Assembly (NCBI RefSeq): GCF_900215605.1
Contig: NZ_OBEL01000001.1
Coordinates: 2,021,822 to 2,085,821 of the forward strand
Reading direction: 5' to 3'
Length of the DNA stretch: 64,000 nt
Source of the DNA: Cohaesibacter gelatinilyticus
GTDB taxonomy: Bacteria; Pseudomonadota; Alphaproteobacteria; Rhizobiales; Cohaesibacteraceae
In this document: positions 34,345 to 43,940 of the stretch, in pieces
How positions within the stretch are numbered: position 1 is the first letter of the stretch
Layout: each line of letters begins with the position of its first letter
Notes under the pieces: model-generated
The model's database searches: none
What the model saw: only the letters and a program-made list of their open reading frames with translations
Told to the model about the DNA's origin: nothing
Position numbers and translations under genes: made by a program

Positions 34345-35640
34345 CTAGTATTTTCGGACAATCGGATCGTCACCCGCAAACATCGGTTCGGTCTTCCACT
34401 GATAGCGCATGGAAGCTGAGATAATATCCACTCTACTCTCTGCATCCGCACGATAGGAAGATGGAGGAGCACTTGTTTTCTCAGCATGAACAACCGCGTC
34501 CTCTACAAAAATATGCGTATAGCCAAAGTCAAAACCCAATTCCTCATTCCACTGATAGGAGAAACCGGCACTCGCCCAAAAACGATTCTCATCAGGAAGA
34601 CGCAAATTACGATGGGCATCCTGCACCGGGGAAAACTCATAGCCAATACCGGTACGAAGAGTCAGCTTATCATTATAAGCATATTCCATACCCGCAGATG
34701 TATACCATCCATCTTGATATTCCAAAGCGAGAGCAGTATTGGCCAAGGATCCATTAATTGCGGATGTGCCTATGCGGCTCCAATTGGTCCATTCTGCCCC
34801 AGCCATCAAAGTGAAAGCATCATTCACGCGATGCCTGATGCCCAAACTAACCGTCTCCGGCATATATAGTTTTGCAGTTACATTGGTCACAGTATTGTTT
34901 GGAAGTGCCTCGGTTCCATCGACGACATGAAAAGCGGCTGAACGGAAACCGATGCCGATATCGGTCCCCTCCCACGGTGTAAAATTCACACCAGCAGTAA
35001 AATTAGGTTCTATGCTGTCCCCCTTCAACTCATGCTTGGCATGAGCACCGGCACTCGCAAGAGGAAAAGAGTTCATTCGAACCTTAAGATACTGGGCACC
35101 CAAACCGATACCCAAGCTCAGCATTTCGTTGACTCGATAACCGATAGTCGCCTTCACATCAATGGTCTTGATTCCAGCTGTACGCGAATGGAACGAAGTC
35201 GCTGAGTTATGATGTGCCTTGGTAGCAAGTCCGAACGGTGCATTCACGGACAGACCAAGAAACAAATCGTCAGTCACTTGCATGCTGGCATAGGACCCGG
35301 GAATAAACGCTGACAATCCGACCTGCCCCGGATCACCAGAAGCTGCAGCACCTGTTGTCTGAATATTGGAAAGCTCAGAATTTGGAATGATCACGCTGTA
35401 AACGGATTGAGTTTGAGTACCCTCTACACCGGTAATTGTAGCCGGATTCCAGAATATGTTCGATAAATCACCAGAGGTCGCAGCCATCCCGGCAAAAGAA
35501 GTTCCCTGACCAATAGCACTTTGCTCTCGAATGGCGAAAGCACCTGCATGGGCAGATCCGACTGCAGCTGAAAAGATACAGGCCCCAACAAGTACAGCAA
35601 CACTACCAAGTATGTAGTTCCCAGATGACTGTTTTCTCAT
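34345..35640 (-). CDS. OmpP1/FadL/TodX family outer-membrane transport protein
   Basis: A 431-residue outer-membrane beta-barrel. A signal peptide (hydrophobic 10-25) ends at about HA32|GAFAI. The mature start GAFAIREQSAIGQGTSFAGMAA and the IFWNPA motif are hallmarks of the FadL family, which admits hydrophobic compounds such as long-chain fatty acids or aromatic hydrocarbons through a lateral gate. The rest alternates short polar and aromatic strands (SLGIGLGAQYLKVRM, LGFDFGYTHIFVED). The final residue is Tyr rather than the usual Phe. GGGAGG precedes the ATG. It stands alone with its own terminator and a long upstream gap, so it is probably regulated by itself. Confidence 0.92.
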   Translation of the reverse strand: MRKQSSGNYILGSVAVLVGACIFSAAVGSAHAGAFAIREQSAIGQGTSFAGMAATSGDLSNIFWNPATITGVEGTQTQSVYSVIIPNSELSNIQTTGAAASGDPGQVGLSAFIPGSYASMQVTDDLFLGLSVNAPFGLATKAHHNSATSFHSRTAGIKTIDVKATIGYRVNEMLSLGIGLGAQYLKVRMNSFPLASAGAHAKHELKGDSIEPNFTAGVNFTPWEGTDIGIGFRSAAFHVVDGTEALPNNTVTNVTAKLYMPETVSLGIRHRVNDAFTLMAGAEWTNWSRIGTSAINGSLANTALALEYQDGWYTSAGMEYAYNDKLTLRTGIGYEFSPVQDAHRNLRLPDENRFWASAGFSYQWNEELGFDFGYTHIFVEDAVVHAEKTSAPPSSYRADAESRVDIISASMRYQWKTEPMFAGDDPIVRKY

Positions 35641-36049
35641 AGAACCTCCCTATCCTAACTCCACATCAATCGGTTTATCTATTACCCGAAGCAAAGTTTA
35701 AGAAAAGAATTCCATAAGTGCTTTCCGGAAATCAAGCATACTTCCGCCACATTTCAGCCCAACCTGCGTCATTCTGTTTCAGCATGACGAAAACTTTCGT
35801 AGTTACCGTAATATTGCATTATTTCGACAGAAGAATCCAATGTTAGAATTTAAATTTTAACATTTAAAAACAAATAGATAAAGAAAATAGACTTCAACTG
35901 ATCAGATCTTGATATGACGTTCGGGCACCATGAGAAAAGCACATGCCTTTATCCCCACAAATTTCAGTCCATTCCATAATTCTGTAATATTCAGATAGTT
36001 TGCCATATCTATCTGCGCCATAAACATGCGAATCTATTCGCAAACACAA
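35641..36049. other. 409-base AT-rich gap upstream of the FadL-like gene
   Basis: No gene is visible. Short AT-rich runs (TTTAAATTTTAACATTTAAA near 35846-35866) could bind a regulator, and the promoter of the FadL-like gene should lie at the left end. No clear hairpin with a T run is seen on either strand for the DMT gene that ends at 36050. Confidence 0.5.
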
Positions 36050-36979
36050 CTAATGAGAACGAAGTGTTCTATCACTCCATTTCTGTTGCCCCAAACGGCG
36101 CTCTCGCAAAATGACAAATAGCCCTGCACTGACGACAATTGCACCACCGATCATAACGGCCAGACTGGGAAACTCGTCAAAAAACAGGATTCCAATCAAC
36201 AGCGCCCAGATCATATTGAAATAATCAAAAGGTGCGAGCAGGGAAGCTTCGGCCAAACGAAACGCTTGGGTCATTGCAATTTGGGCAACCCCTCCAAAAA
36301 TACCGGACAATACAAGCAGAGCAAAGGTTTGCAGATCCGGTAGAACCCAACCCCAATGAAGGCTGGCAAGTGCGAACACCGATGTCGCAACGAAAAAGTA
36401 GAAAATAATCGACGCATTCGTCTCTGTCTTCGTCATTCGGCGCACCAGAATGGAAGCAACGGACATCAAGAATGTCGCAATCATCGCGGCCATCACACCA
36501 AACAACGCATTCTCATCCTGACTGGCTCCAGCGTTGGAGCTCAGGCTTTCCTGCAAACGCGGATAGAGAATAACAAAGACACCGACAAAACCAATCGCCA
36601 CCGCGCTCCAACGATAAATGCGAACGGTTTCTCCCAAAAAGATTGCAGCCAATGCAACCACCAGCAAAGGGGCGGCAAAAGAAATAGCCGTGGCTTCAGG
36701 CAATGGCAGATATTTAAGGGCCAAAAACCAGTTGAACATTGCTGCTGCCCCAACAAAAGAGCGAAAAACATGTCGCCAGGGATGCTGAGTTCGCACACAA
36801 TCTGCCAGATTCCCCTGAAACAGGCTCATGACAAAGAGGGGCACCAACGCAAAGAAACAACGTGAGAAAACAATCTCACCAGTAGGAATCTCATCTGAGA
36901 GGATCTTGATAATGGCAATCATAATGGCGAACAGAAAGGTTGAAAATAATTTCAACCCGATACCGGCAAAGGAAGACAT
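36050..36979 (-). CDS. DMT superfamily (EamA) transporter
   Basis: A 309-residue inner-membrane protein of ten helices, made of two EamA repeats (about 10-145 and 165-300). It has the family's LPLPEATAISFAAPLLVVALAAIFLGE segment at the end of the first repeat and FDYFNMIWALLIGILFFDEFP at the end of the second. Members export or import amino acids, nucleobases or other metabolites; the substrate is unknown. No strong ribosome site precedes the ATG. It lies back to back with a second DMT gene (37133-38080), about 150 bases apart, so the two could share a control region. Confidence 0.85.
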   Translation of the reverse strand: MSSFAGIGLKLFSTFLFAIMIAIIKILSDEIPTGEIVFSRCFFALVPLFVMSLFQGNLADCVRTQHPWRHVFRSFVGAAAMFNWFLALKYLPLPEATAISFAAPLLVVALAAIFLGETVRIYRWSAVAIGFVGVFVILYPRLQESLSSNAGASQDENALFGVMAAMIATFLMSVASILVRRMTKTETNASIIFYFFVATSVFALASLHWGWVLPDLQTFALLVLSGIFGGVAQIAMTQAFRLAEASLLAPFDYFNMIWALLIGILFFDEFPSLAVMIGGAIVVSAGLFVILRERRLGQQKWSDRTLRSH

Positions 36980-37132
36980 GTGATTGGAACTCTAAAGAGT
37001 GAGGGCTCTCTATACCGCCATGATTTGCCTAACATGACAAGCTTTTTCTCCTCTTGGGAAAATTCTCCATGACAGACTGGATTGGGAATGCCATAAACGA
37101 CTATCCCTTCCTCACCTGTATTGGCCTCCCAT

Positions 37133-38080
37133 ATGATCCGCCACGCCCTTCAGGCATTCGATCAGAAGATTTCCGCACTTCCTGATGACACTCAGGGAGC
37201 ACTCTTTTTGCTGCTCGCAACTTTATGCTTTGGCATTGCCACCGCTTTGATCAAATTGATCGGGCAGCGCCTACACGTCACGCAGATCATTGGCATACGT
37301 CAATTCGTCATCATTCTGGCCCTGACACCAGCCCTTTTCGCACTTAGACATCAAAGTTGGCGACTGAATAGGCCCAAGCTGCAGATTCTGCGATCTTCCT
37401 TGGCATTGATCGGTATTTTGGCGGGTTTCACGTCCGTGATCTATCTACCTCTTGCTATGGCAACCACCATTGGCTTTACACGCTCTTTCTTCGTTGTGCT
37501 GTTTGCTATCCTGATTTTGGGTGAAACCATCGGCTTGCGAAGAAGCCTTGCCATGGTCACCGGCTTTGCTGGTGTTCTGATAGTGGCCAACCCTGGTGAA
37601 AATTTCTCCATTTCACAGGAAGTACTCCTGGGTATCTTAGCCGCTGCTGCAGTTGCCATGAATGTGATTTTGATCCGTATTCAGTCTCGCAATGAAATCC
37701 CCGCCCTTATGGTCACTTATCAAGCATTGCTGGTTGGTTTGGCGCTGATCATCCCCATGATCTATTTCTGGATCCCACCGACCATGGAAGAACTGGCCAT
37801 GATCGGAATTATCGGCCTTATGAGCGTAATCGCACAATGGGCAATGGTAAGAGGCTTCAAGGCAGGAGAAGCTGCTGCCATGGCACCACTGGACTATATG
37901 CGCCTTGTCTATGCCATTCTGTGGGGCTGGGTGTTGTTTGGCGAATGGCCAGAGCTGAATGTTTGGCTGGGCGCTGGTCTGATCTTTGCTTCAACTCTCT
38001 ATATCATTCACAGAGATGCAAAACTGAACAAACAGAAACTACAAGACAACAAAAAATCAGCCTCCATTTCTGAAGGCTGA
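37133..38080 (+). CDS. DMT superfamily (EamA) transporter, second copy
   Basis: A 315-residue ten-helix EamA transporter. The first repeat has YLPLAMATTIGFTRSFFVVLFAILILGETIGLRR and the second MAPLDYMRLVYAILWGWVLFGEWPELNVW. It resembles its divergent neighbour only at family level, so it is not a recent duplicate. I chose ATG 37133; an earlier TTG at 37121 is in frame but neither has a clear ribosome site. The stop codon lies inside a hairpin that serves as terminator for the opposite strand. Confidence 0.83.
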   Translation: MIRHALQAFDQKISALPDDTQGALFLLLATLCFGIATALIKLIGQRLHVTQIIGIRQFVIILALTPALFALRHQSWRLNRPKLQILRSSLALIGILAGFTSVIYLPLAMATTIGFTRSFFVVLFAILILGETIGLRRSLAMVTGFAGVLIVANPGENFSISQEVLLGILAAAAVAMNVILIRIQSRNEIPALMVTYQALLVGLALIIPMIYFWIPPTMEELAMIGIIGLMSVIAQWAMVRGFKAGEAAAMAPLDYMRLVYAILWGWVLFGEWPELNVWLGAGLIFASTLYIIHRDAKLNKQKLQDNKKSASISEG

Positions 38081-38082
38081 TT
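38050..38082 (-). terminator. Rho-independent terminator of the ydcH-like gene, inside the DMT gene end
   Basis: AATCAGCCT and AGGCTGATT pair perfectly. On the - strand the stem runs into TTTTTTGTTG. It includes the stop codon and last codons of the + strand transporter gene, so the two convergent transcripts overlap here. Confidence 0.75.
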
Positions 38083-38114
38083 CCCAATAAAACAACAAAC
38101 CTTTATCTTGAAGA

Positions 38115-38351
38115 TCAGGCATGCAACATGTTTGAAATCTGATCCAGAAGCATAAGACGCTTCTTCTTCTGATCTTCAAGATAAACATCAGAAGTCGGCT
38201 CAACTTCAGATTCGATACGATGGATCTCGCGGTTCACTTCATGATACTCGTCAGAGAGCTTGGCAAAATGCGCATCATTCACTTTGAGATCATGCAGTTT
38301 TTGCTCATACTCGGGGAATTCGTCGTGCAATTCGTGCGGTACATGAGACAT
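38115..38351 (-). CDS. YdcH family protein (DUF465)
   Basis: A 78-residue small helical protein. The line HDEFPEYEQKLHDLKVNDAHFAKL followed by HRIESEVEPTSDVYLEDQKKKRLMLLDQI is the DUF465 hairpin of two helices. Members are abundant small cytosolic proteins of unknown function, often seen in alphaproteobacteria. GGGAG precedes the ATG, and a terminator overlaps the end of the next gene. It is probably a single-gene transcript. Confidence 0.9.
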   Translation of the reverse strand: MSHVPHELHDEFPEYEQKLHDLKVNDAHFAKLSDEYHEVNREIHRIESEVEPTSDVYLEDQKKKRLMLLDQISNMLHA

Positions 38352-38458
38352 GAAATCTTCTCCCTTGGATTATATAAACAAGTTTGCAATCATTCCTGCA
38401 ATCACACCTTGAACCAGATCAAATCAACGCTCAAAACTGCATAATTCCCAATACTTTT

Positions 38459-38956
38459 ATGCAGGTTTTCACCGCCTATTCATCCATGCCAAAACGACTT
38501 GATATAACCCTTCCTTCCCCTTCAGATCTCGGGTTCGACGAGCCCGATTTCACAGGATATTGGCGCAACAAATCACATTGTCCTGATAAATCGGGAAGCT
38601 ATCTGGTTTGGATATATCTGAAACACAATACGCGCCTTGCAAAACCGACAAAGTGCATACTGTCACCTGGTTGGTATGTTTATGCGGGCAGCGCCAATGG
38701 TCCGGGGGGATTGCGTGCACGTCTGTCAAGACATCTCGCAAAAGACAAGTCCCGACGCTGGCATATCGATCAACTGACAACCAAAGCCACCCATCGCTAT
38801 GGTTGGGCATGGATGAATGCTTGTGAGTGCGCTCTGATCACCCACTTGCAAGCTCTCCCAAACTTCCATCATCCTGTGTCCGGGTTTGGTAGCTCTGACT
38901 GCCAACAATGCCAGTCTCATCTACTAAAGTGGTCTGAACTCACCACCGAGACATAA
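38459..38956 (+). CDS. GIY-YIG nuclease family protein (DUF123)
   Basis: About 165 residues. The DUF123 core runs from SGSYLVWIYLKHN through PGWYVYAGSANGPGGLRARLSRHL and WHIDQLTTKAT to NACECALITHLQ. It is a variant GIY-YIG fold (here YLV...YVYAG) with the conserved Arg, His and Glu. DUF123 is found alone in bacteria and fused to endonuclease III in some archaea, hinting at DNA repair, but no activity is settled. The C-terminal SDCQQCQSHL may hold a metal with upstream Cys. The start is uncertain: ATG 38459 or 38486, neither with a strong ribosome site. Confidence 0.75.
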   Translation: MQVFTAYSSMPKRLDITLPSPSDLGFDEPDFTGYWRNKSHCPDKSGSYLVWIYLKHNTRLAKPTKCILSPGWYVYAGSANGPGGLRARLSRHLAKDKSRRWHIDQLTTKATHRYGWAWMNACECALITHLQALPNFHHPVSGFGSSDCQQCQSHLLKWSELTTET

Positions 38957-39353
38957 ATCCTCAACCGCAATGGCGTCTGCTTTCCACCCCTTACGGAGTT
39001 TATCTGAAATCTACGGTCCCATATATTCAACATCGCCATGTATCATATCCTTGCCAACCAGTTTGTTGGCTAAATCGCCCGGCTTAATCTGACGATATTT
39101 CTTTCCAAGAAAATTTCATGGATGCGAGTAGATGACATAACATGAGATAGAAAAATCGCACCACCTATGATTTAAAATACAACCAAAACAACCCAATAAT
39201 ATTGAAAATACATAGTAATTTCAAATTGAAAACAAATAAACAGGCATGATTAATATATTTTAAAAGATTACGCCTAAAATCAAATCAAGAGCAAAGACAA
39301 TATTCATAATTTAGACGGCCGTTCGCCATTATGACAATATTGGGAGTCAGAAA
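38957..39353. other. 397-base AT-rich gap upstream of the chemoreceptor
   Basis: No gene is visible. The right half is strongly AT-rich and includes TTAATATATTTTAAA (39249-39263), close to but not matching the CtrA full site. The ribosome site GGGAG of the chemoreceptor gene ends the gap. A promoter is expected here but I cannot place it. Confidence 0.5.
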
Positions 39354-41066
39354 ATGAACGCACTGCAAAATATCAAGTTAACAACAAAAACGACGCTTCT
39401 AATCATTGTCTCAGTTTTATTCTCAATGGCGTCATTAGCAACAGTAACATGGTTTGAAATCAGCGATAAAGTGAAACAGGATGTTATCGCCAAACAGTCG
39501 CTAAGCATTCGTGTCGCCGCACAAATATTTGAAACTGCAATGGAAGGTCTCACAGTTTCCAGAAAAGCGAATGGCGAAATCGAAAAAATTGCCATGAGTA
39601 GCATACCAGAATTCACTTCACATGAACTGATAGACCGAGTAGGAAGCATCACCGGAGAAACAGCAACGGTCTTTGCGTGGGATGAGAAAACAAAAGATTT
39701 CTGGCGCAAAACAACTAACATCAAGAAAAACGATGGCAAACGTGCAATTGGCACCCCACTCGGCCAGAAAGGCGCCGTATATCCGGTTGTCACTGCGGGT
39801 AAAACCTTTGTTGGTGAGGCCGTTATTCTGGGCAAATCATATTACACGCTTTATCAGCCTATTTTCTCTGATGCCAATCAGCCAATCGGAATCCTCTATG
39901 TAGGGATCGAACGTCAGCAAGTGGAAGCAATCCTGAGCGAAATCACGACCGGTTTGGCTTTTTGGGCAACTCTTGTTGCCATAGTAATTCTGGCCCTTGC
40001 CCTTGTCGCAACACGCAAGATGATGGCCCCGTTGCCGGTCATGACCGGTATCCTCAATGCTATTGCCCAAGACAAGCCAACAGAAGGTATCCCCTATCAG
40101 GATCGCAAAGATGAAATTGGTGATATGGCTCACTCCATCCTGATCTTGAATGAACACAATGAACAGCGCCGTGATCTGGAAAGCCAGAAATCCGATACTG
40201 ACAGACAGCGCGTGGAACGTGAAGACAAGCTGAAAACCATCATCTCGGAATTCGATAGCAATATTCAGTCAGTGCTCAATGTTACAGGCGAAAACTCGCA
40301 AACCATGGAGACCACGGCCCAAAAACTCAGTGAGATAGCAGAAAACACATCCGAACAGACCACAGACGCTGCAAATATCTCTCATGAAGCAGCCAGCAAT
40401 GTTCAGGCTGTTGCCTCTGCTGCCGAAGAACTTGCGGCATCAATCGAAGAGATTTCTCGCCAGCTTGGACAAACCCAAGCCGTTGTTTCCACGACAACTG
40501 ATGAAGCCAGACAAACCAATGAAAAAGTGGCAAGCCTTGATGTGGCGGCCCAGAAAATTGGTGAAGTCGTCAATCTGATTCAAGATATCGCCGAACAGAC
40601 CAATTTGCTTGCTCTTAATGCGACCATCGAAGCAGCTCGGGCCGGTGAAATGGGCAAGGGTTTCGCCGTCGTAGCTGCTGAAGTAAAGGAATTGGCAAAC
40701 CAGACATCCAAGGCAACGGAAGAAATTTCCAATCAGGTTACCGATATTCAAACCTCATCCAAGGATGCTGTTTCGGCGATCGCCAAAATCACCGAGACCA
40801 TGAACGAGGTAAACGATTATACCAACTCAATTGCCGCTGCTGTCGAGCAGCAAGGGTCCGCAACAATCGAAATCAGCAGCAATGTTCAACAGGCTTCGGA
40901 AGGCACATCCCTCGTAACCCAGAGAATGGAAACAGTGAACGGTTCAGTGACCGATACACATCAATCAGCCAATCAGGTCCTTTCCGCTTCAAGATCCTCA
41001 GCTGAGCAAAATCAGCTACTGGGTTCAAAAATCGAACAATTCCTGAAGGAAATACAGGCAGCCTGA
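39354..41066 (+). CDS. Methyl-accepting chemotaxis protein with Cache sensor
   Basis: A 570-residue chemoreceptor. The first membrane helix is at about residues 13-33, a periplasmic single-Cache-type sensor at about 35-197 ([21 protein letters not shown]..., [26 protein letters not shown]), the second helix at about 200-220, HAMP at about 222-275, and the cytoplasmic coiled coil beyond. The tip contains [19 protein letters not shown], the conserved CheA/CheW binding hairpin. The C-terminus (FLKEIQAA) lacks the CheR/CheB-docking pentapeptide. The ligand is unknown; this Cache type often senses small organic acids. GGGAG precedes the ATG and a strong terminator follows, so it is a single-gene unit. 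Confidence 0.93.
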   Translation: MNALQNIKLTTKTTLLIIVSVLFSMASLATVTWFEISDKVKQDVIAKQSLSIRVAAQIFETAMEGLTVSRKANGEIEKIAMSSIPEFTSHELIDRVGSITGETATVFAWDEKTKDFWRKTTNIKKNDGKRAIGTPLGQKGAVYPVVTAGKTFVGEAVILGKSYYTLYQPIFSDANQPIGILYVGIERQQVEAILSEITTGLAFWATLVAIVILALALVATRKMMAPLPVMTGILNAIAQDKPTEGIPYQDRKDEIGDMAHSILILNEHNEQRRDLESQKSDTDRQRVEREDKLKTIISEFDSNIQSVLNVTGENSQTMETTAQKLSEIAENTSEQTTDAANISHEAASNVQAVASAAEELAASIEEISRQLGQTQAVVSTTTDEARQTNEKVASLDVAAQKIGEVVNLIQDIAEQTNLLALNATIEAARAGEMGKGFAVVAAEVKELANQTSKATEEISNQVTDIQTSSKDAVSAIAKITETMNEVNDYTNSIAAAVEQQGSATIEISSNVQQASEGTSLVTQRMETVNGSVTDTHQSANQVLSASRSSAEQNQLLGSKIEQFLKEIQAA

Positions 41067-41093
41067 CTTATTTCCCTTTCAATCGAAACATGC

Positions 41094-41127
41094 AAGGGCG
41101 CTTTCATTCATTGAAAGCGCCCTTTCT
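41094..41127 (+). terminator. Rho-independent terminator of chemoreceptor gene
   Basis: GGGCGCTTTCA pairs with TGAAAGCGCCC (11 base pairs) and is followed by TTTCTG. Confidence 0.9.
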
Positions 41128-41307
41128 GATTTACAATCATCTCATGATTCCTGATTGTAAAATTTTCCAGAAAATTCAGCTTCATCACTCAACAATCAAT
41201 TATATCGCCAAACCGTCGGCCAACGACACCTGTTTGACGAGCACTAAATCCTTCACCATTCATTTCGAGATCAGGGATTGAGATCACATCATCTTGATCC
41301 CCTAAAC

Positions 41308-41335
41308 ACAAAAGGGAGGTCAGAAGACCTCCCTC
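41308..41335 (-). terminator. Rho-independent terminator of leuA
   Basis: On the - strand GGGAGGTC-TTCT-GACCTCCC is followed by TTTTGTGTTT. It lies 28 bases after the leuA stop. Confidence 0.92.
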
Positions 41336-41362
41336 AATTCGCTTCGTCGCAAGCAAATTCAC

Positions 41363-42904
41363 TTAAACTGTCAGCTCATCGGCTGGCATGTTTTTCTCGC
41401 GTCGGGTCACCAATTTGTTCAGCGCAGAGACATAAGCCTTGGCTGAGGCAACCATGGTGTCGGTGTCCGCAGAGCGCCCTGTAACGGTCTTGCCATTTTC
41501 AGTCAAACGAGTGGACACTTCAGCCTGTGCGTCAGTTCCCTCCGTCACAGCACTTACCTGATACAGCTGCAAAGTCGCTTCGTGCGGGAAGATCTGCTTG
41601 ATCGCATTGAAGGTGGCATCAACCGGGCCATCGCCCGTTGCTTCCTTGGTAATATGCTCACCATCCATATCCAATGTCACAATTGCTTTCTGCAGGCCAC
41701 CGGTGCCCGCAATCACGGTCAACGCAATCACTTTCACTGTTTCAGAAGCACCCGAGACTTCGTCATCAACCAAGGCTTCGATATCTTCGTCAAAGATATG
41801 TTTCTTGCGGTCAGCCAAATCCTTGAAGCGATTGAATGCATCCTGCAAGGCATTGTCGCCCAGCTCATAACCCAATTCCGCCAACTTATCACGGAAGGCA
41901 TGACGACCAGAATGCTTACCCATCACCAAATCGGTACCACCTACGCCTACATCTTCCGGCTTCATGATTTCATAGGTTTCAGCATTCTTCAGCATGCCAT
42001 CCTGATGAATGCCTGATTCATGAGCAAAGGCATTCTTACCGACAATCGCCTTGTTATATTGAACCGGAAAAGCGGAAACCGCAGAGACCAGCTTGGAAGC
42101 GCGGGTCAACAAACGGCTATTGATATTGGTTTCATATGGGAAGATGTCATTACGGGTACGGATCGCCATGACGATCTCTTCCAGGGCCGCATTACCGGCA
42201 CGCTCGCCCAAACCATTGATGGTACATTCAATCTGACGCGCACCACCCTTTGCAGCTGCCAGCGAGTTGGCAACCGCCATGCCCAAATCATTGTGACAGT
42301 GAGCGGAGAAAATGGCTTTGTCAGAGTTCGGTACATTCTCGATCACGCGGCGGAACAATTCGGTAATTTCCTCAGGGGCTGTATAACCGACAGTATCAGG
42401 GATATTGATAGTGGTGGCACCCGCATTGATCGCAGCTTCCACGCAACGGCACAAGAAATCGAATTCGGTACGAGTGCCGTCTTCAGCAGACCATTCCACA
42501 TCATCAACCCAGTTGCGCGCACGAGTGACCGACTCGATCACCTTCTCATAAACACGATCCGGCTCCATCTGCAATTTGAACTTCATATGCACTGGGCTGG
42601 TGGAAATGAAGGTATGGATCCGGCCTTTTTCAGCATGCTTGATCGCTTCACCAGCGCGATCAATATCTTTGGAACCAGCACGAGACAAACCACAAACAGT
42701 GGAATTCTTCACCACCTTTGCAATCTCTGAGACCGCTTCAAAGTCACCGTTGGAGGCAATCGGAAAGCCCGCTTCGATTACGTCAACACCCATCTCGTCC
42801 AGCAACTGCGCGACTTGGATTTTTTCTTCCAACGTCATGGAAGCACCAGGAGACTGTTCCCCATCGCGCAAGGTGGTATCGAAAATTACAATATTGTCAG
42901 TCAT
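41363..42904 (-). CDS. leuA: 2-isopropylmalate synthase LeuA
   Basis: A 513-residue enzyme for the first step of leucine synthesis: acetyl-CoA plus 3-methyl-2-oxobutanoate to 2-isopropylmalate. The catalytic TIM barrel (1-280) has IFDTTLRDGEQSPGASMTLEEK near the start, then SAHCHNDLGMAVANSLAA with the metal-binding histidines, and NGLGERAGN. The C-terminal part (about 390-500, VIAGTGGLQKAIVTLDMDGEHI) is the leucine-binding regulatory domain. Full length for the family. There is no strong ribosome site at the ATG, but its 5' region carries a leader peptide and terminator-like hairpin, so leucine supply probably controls it by attenuation as well as by feedback. Confidence 0.97.
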   Translation of the reverse strand: MTDNIVIFDTTLRDGEQSPGASMTLEEKIQVAQLLDEMGVDVIEAGFPIASNGDFEAVSEIAKVVKNSTVCGLSRAGSKDIDRAGEAIKHAEKGRIHTFISTSPVHMKFKLQMEPDRVYEKVIESVTRARNWVDDVEWSAEDGTRTEFDFLCRCVEAAINAGATTINIPDTVGYTAPEEITELFRRVIENVPNSDKAIFSAHCHNDLGMAVANSLAAAKGGARQIECTINGLGERAGNAALEEIVMAIRTRNDIFPYETNINSRLLTRASKLVSAVSAFPVQYNKAIVGKNAFAHESGIHQDGMLKNAETYEIMKPEDVGVGGTDLVMGKHSGRHAFRDKLAELGYELGDNALQDAFNRFKDLADRKKHIFDEDIEALVDDEVSGASETVKVIALTVIAGTGGLQKAIVTLDMDGEHITKEATGDGPVDATFNAIKQIFPHEATLQLYQVSAVTEGTDAQAEVSTRLTENGKTVTGRSADTDTMVASAKAYVSALNKLVTRREKNMPADELTV

Positions 42905-42916
42905 CGGATTGTTCCC

Positions 42917-43050
42917 AAAAATTGGACTGGGCCTGGCCTTATCTCATCCGCCAGATCCCTCAGTCCCAAAAAGTCCTGTCAGGTCTGTGATGTTTTATCC
43001 CCTAAGTACCCGCATGCCGGCCGAGGCCGATGCCTGTCGGTGCTCAGGGG
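42917..43050 (-). promoter_or_regulatory. Candidate leucine attenuator structures upstream of leuA
   Basis: On the - strand the leader peptide stop is embedded in a long stem-loop: CCCCTGAG (43050-43043) pairs with CTTAGGGG (43006-42999), eight pairs with two G-U or A-U closings, with further pairing inside (GGCCTCGGCC). A second hairpin follows at 42967-42924: GGACT, GGG and CTGG pair with CCAG, CCC and AGTCC. It runs into ATTTTTG, ending 13 bases before the leuA ATG. This order (Leu-rich leader, early stem, terminator-like stem) is that of a ribosome-mediated attenuator. I could not settle the antiterminator pairing by hand. Confidence 0.6.
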
Positions 43051-43151
43051 CAAATAAGTAGGAGTAGGCCAGATAGTGGACGTGCGGACGCTATGGGAGC
43101 TTTTGGCTCAACCATGGAAATTTGACCAATTGTGCTCTTTGGAGCGGTCAT
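43044..43151 (-). CDS. Leucine-rich leader peptide of leuA
   Basis: A 35-codon frame on the - strand, ATG 43151 to TGA 43046-43044. It begins MTAPKSTIGQ and ends PLSGLLLLICP. Five of the seven codons in LSGLLLL are leucine, three of them the rare CTA. An internal ATG (codon 13) could give a 23-residue form. A ribosome stalling on these codons when leucyl-tRNA is scarce would sit at the base of the stem that precedes the terminator-like hairpin. The ribosome site is weak. Alphaproteobacterial leu genes are known candidates for such control; this peptide is read directly from the sequence. Confidence 0.65.
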   Translation of the reverse strand: MTAPKSTIGQISMVEPKAPIASARPLSGLLLLICP

Positions 43152-43268
43152 GAATGCGTCCCACGTCTCTATGGGAGGTAATATACCGTCCCTCATAGTC
43201 TGATAGCAAAAGTCTTAACGGATCGAAAACATCCCGGCAAGTGTGTTTTTTGAAATTTTCAGCACCTT

Positions 43269-43940
43269 TTAGCGAACCGTGACTAGCAAATGGTCGCAAA
43301 ATGCACCCGGAACAGTCCAAACCATACGGCAAGCCTCATTCTCACACAATTCCAGTGCCTCAGCCATGGATGCCTGTGCCAATGCAAAAAACTCATAATA
43401 CTGATTATCAGGAACCAATATATCCAGAGCTTTGGCCAGTTCTCGCAAATATCCCTGATGATCCCCTGCCATGAACAGCTTCCATGGTTCATCCACCAGA
43501 ATTATATCTATGGTCAATCCTGAAGCCCCCAACTCCTGCTGAACCCGTTGGAACAAGTCTTTCGTCGCCGCTTGTGTGCTGGAAGCAACAATCACAACGG
43601 CACAGCGCCCTTGTGGATTTTGGGCGTGAGCATGAGAGAGAAAAGCTTTGGCCAAGAAATGATCACTCCGCCCGGCATCTTCCCCACGACGCGCCAACTC
43701 ATCTGCCACCGGACCCAGGGTAGAGCAAGTACAGATCAAACTGTCCCCTTGTGCTTTTGCGTCCACCATTGCTTCTTCAATTGCAGCCCAGACTTGCGCA
43801 TTCTCGACGCTTGCCTCAGTAGCTTTCTTCAATAGATCAGCCCGCACAATATGACGCGCAGGCGGTAAATCACGCTTTTGCAGCTCTTTGGAAAACAAAT
43901 CAGCATTGGACTGAGCGGTATGAAAGAAAACAAGGCTCAT
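43269..43940 (-). CDS. Asp/Glu racemase superfamily-like protein, function unknown
   Basis: A 223-residue protein. LFFHTAQSNADLF at the start, ICTCSTLGPVADEL (first Cys loop) and VVIVASSTQAATKDLF in the second half recall the two pseudo-symmetric halves of the Asp/Glu/hydantoin racemase fold. The first catalytic Cys site (TCST) is present; the second is not clear (a Cys occurs only near ENEACRMVW), so racemase activity is doubtful. It lies on the same strand just upstream of the leuA leader, but the gap and leader suggest separate transcription. No family-specific name can be given. Confidence 0.6.
   Translation of the reverse strand: MSLVFFHTAQSNADLFSKELQKRDLPPARHIVRADLLKKATEASVENAQVWAAIEEAMVDAKAQGDSLICTCSTLGPVADELARRGEDAGRSDHFLAKAFLSHAHAQNPQGRCAVVIVASSTQAATKDLFQRVQQELGASGLTIDIILVDEPWKLFMAGDHQGYLRELAKALDILVPDNQYYEFFALAQASMAEALELCENEACRMVWTVPGAFCDHLLVTVR

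Noticed and set aside
39249-39263. CtrA site upstream of the chemoreceptor (TTAATATATTTTAAA)
   Set aside because: The second half is TAAA rather than TTAA at the right spacing and the area is very AT-rich.
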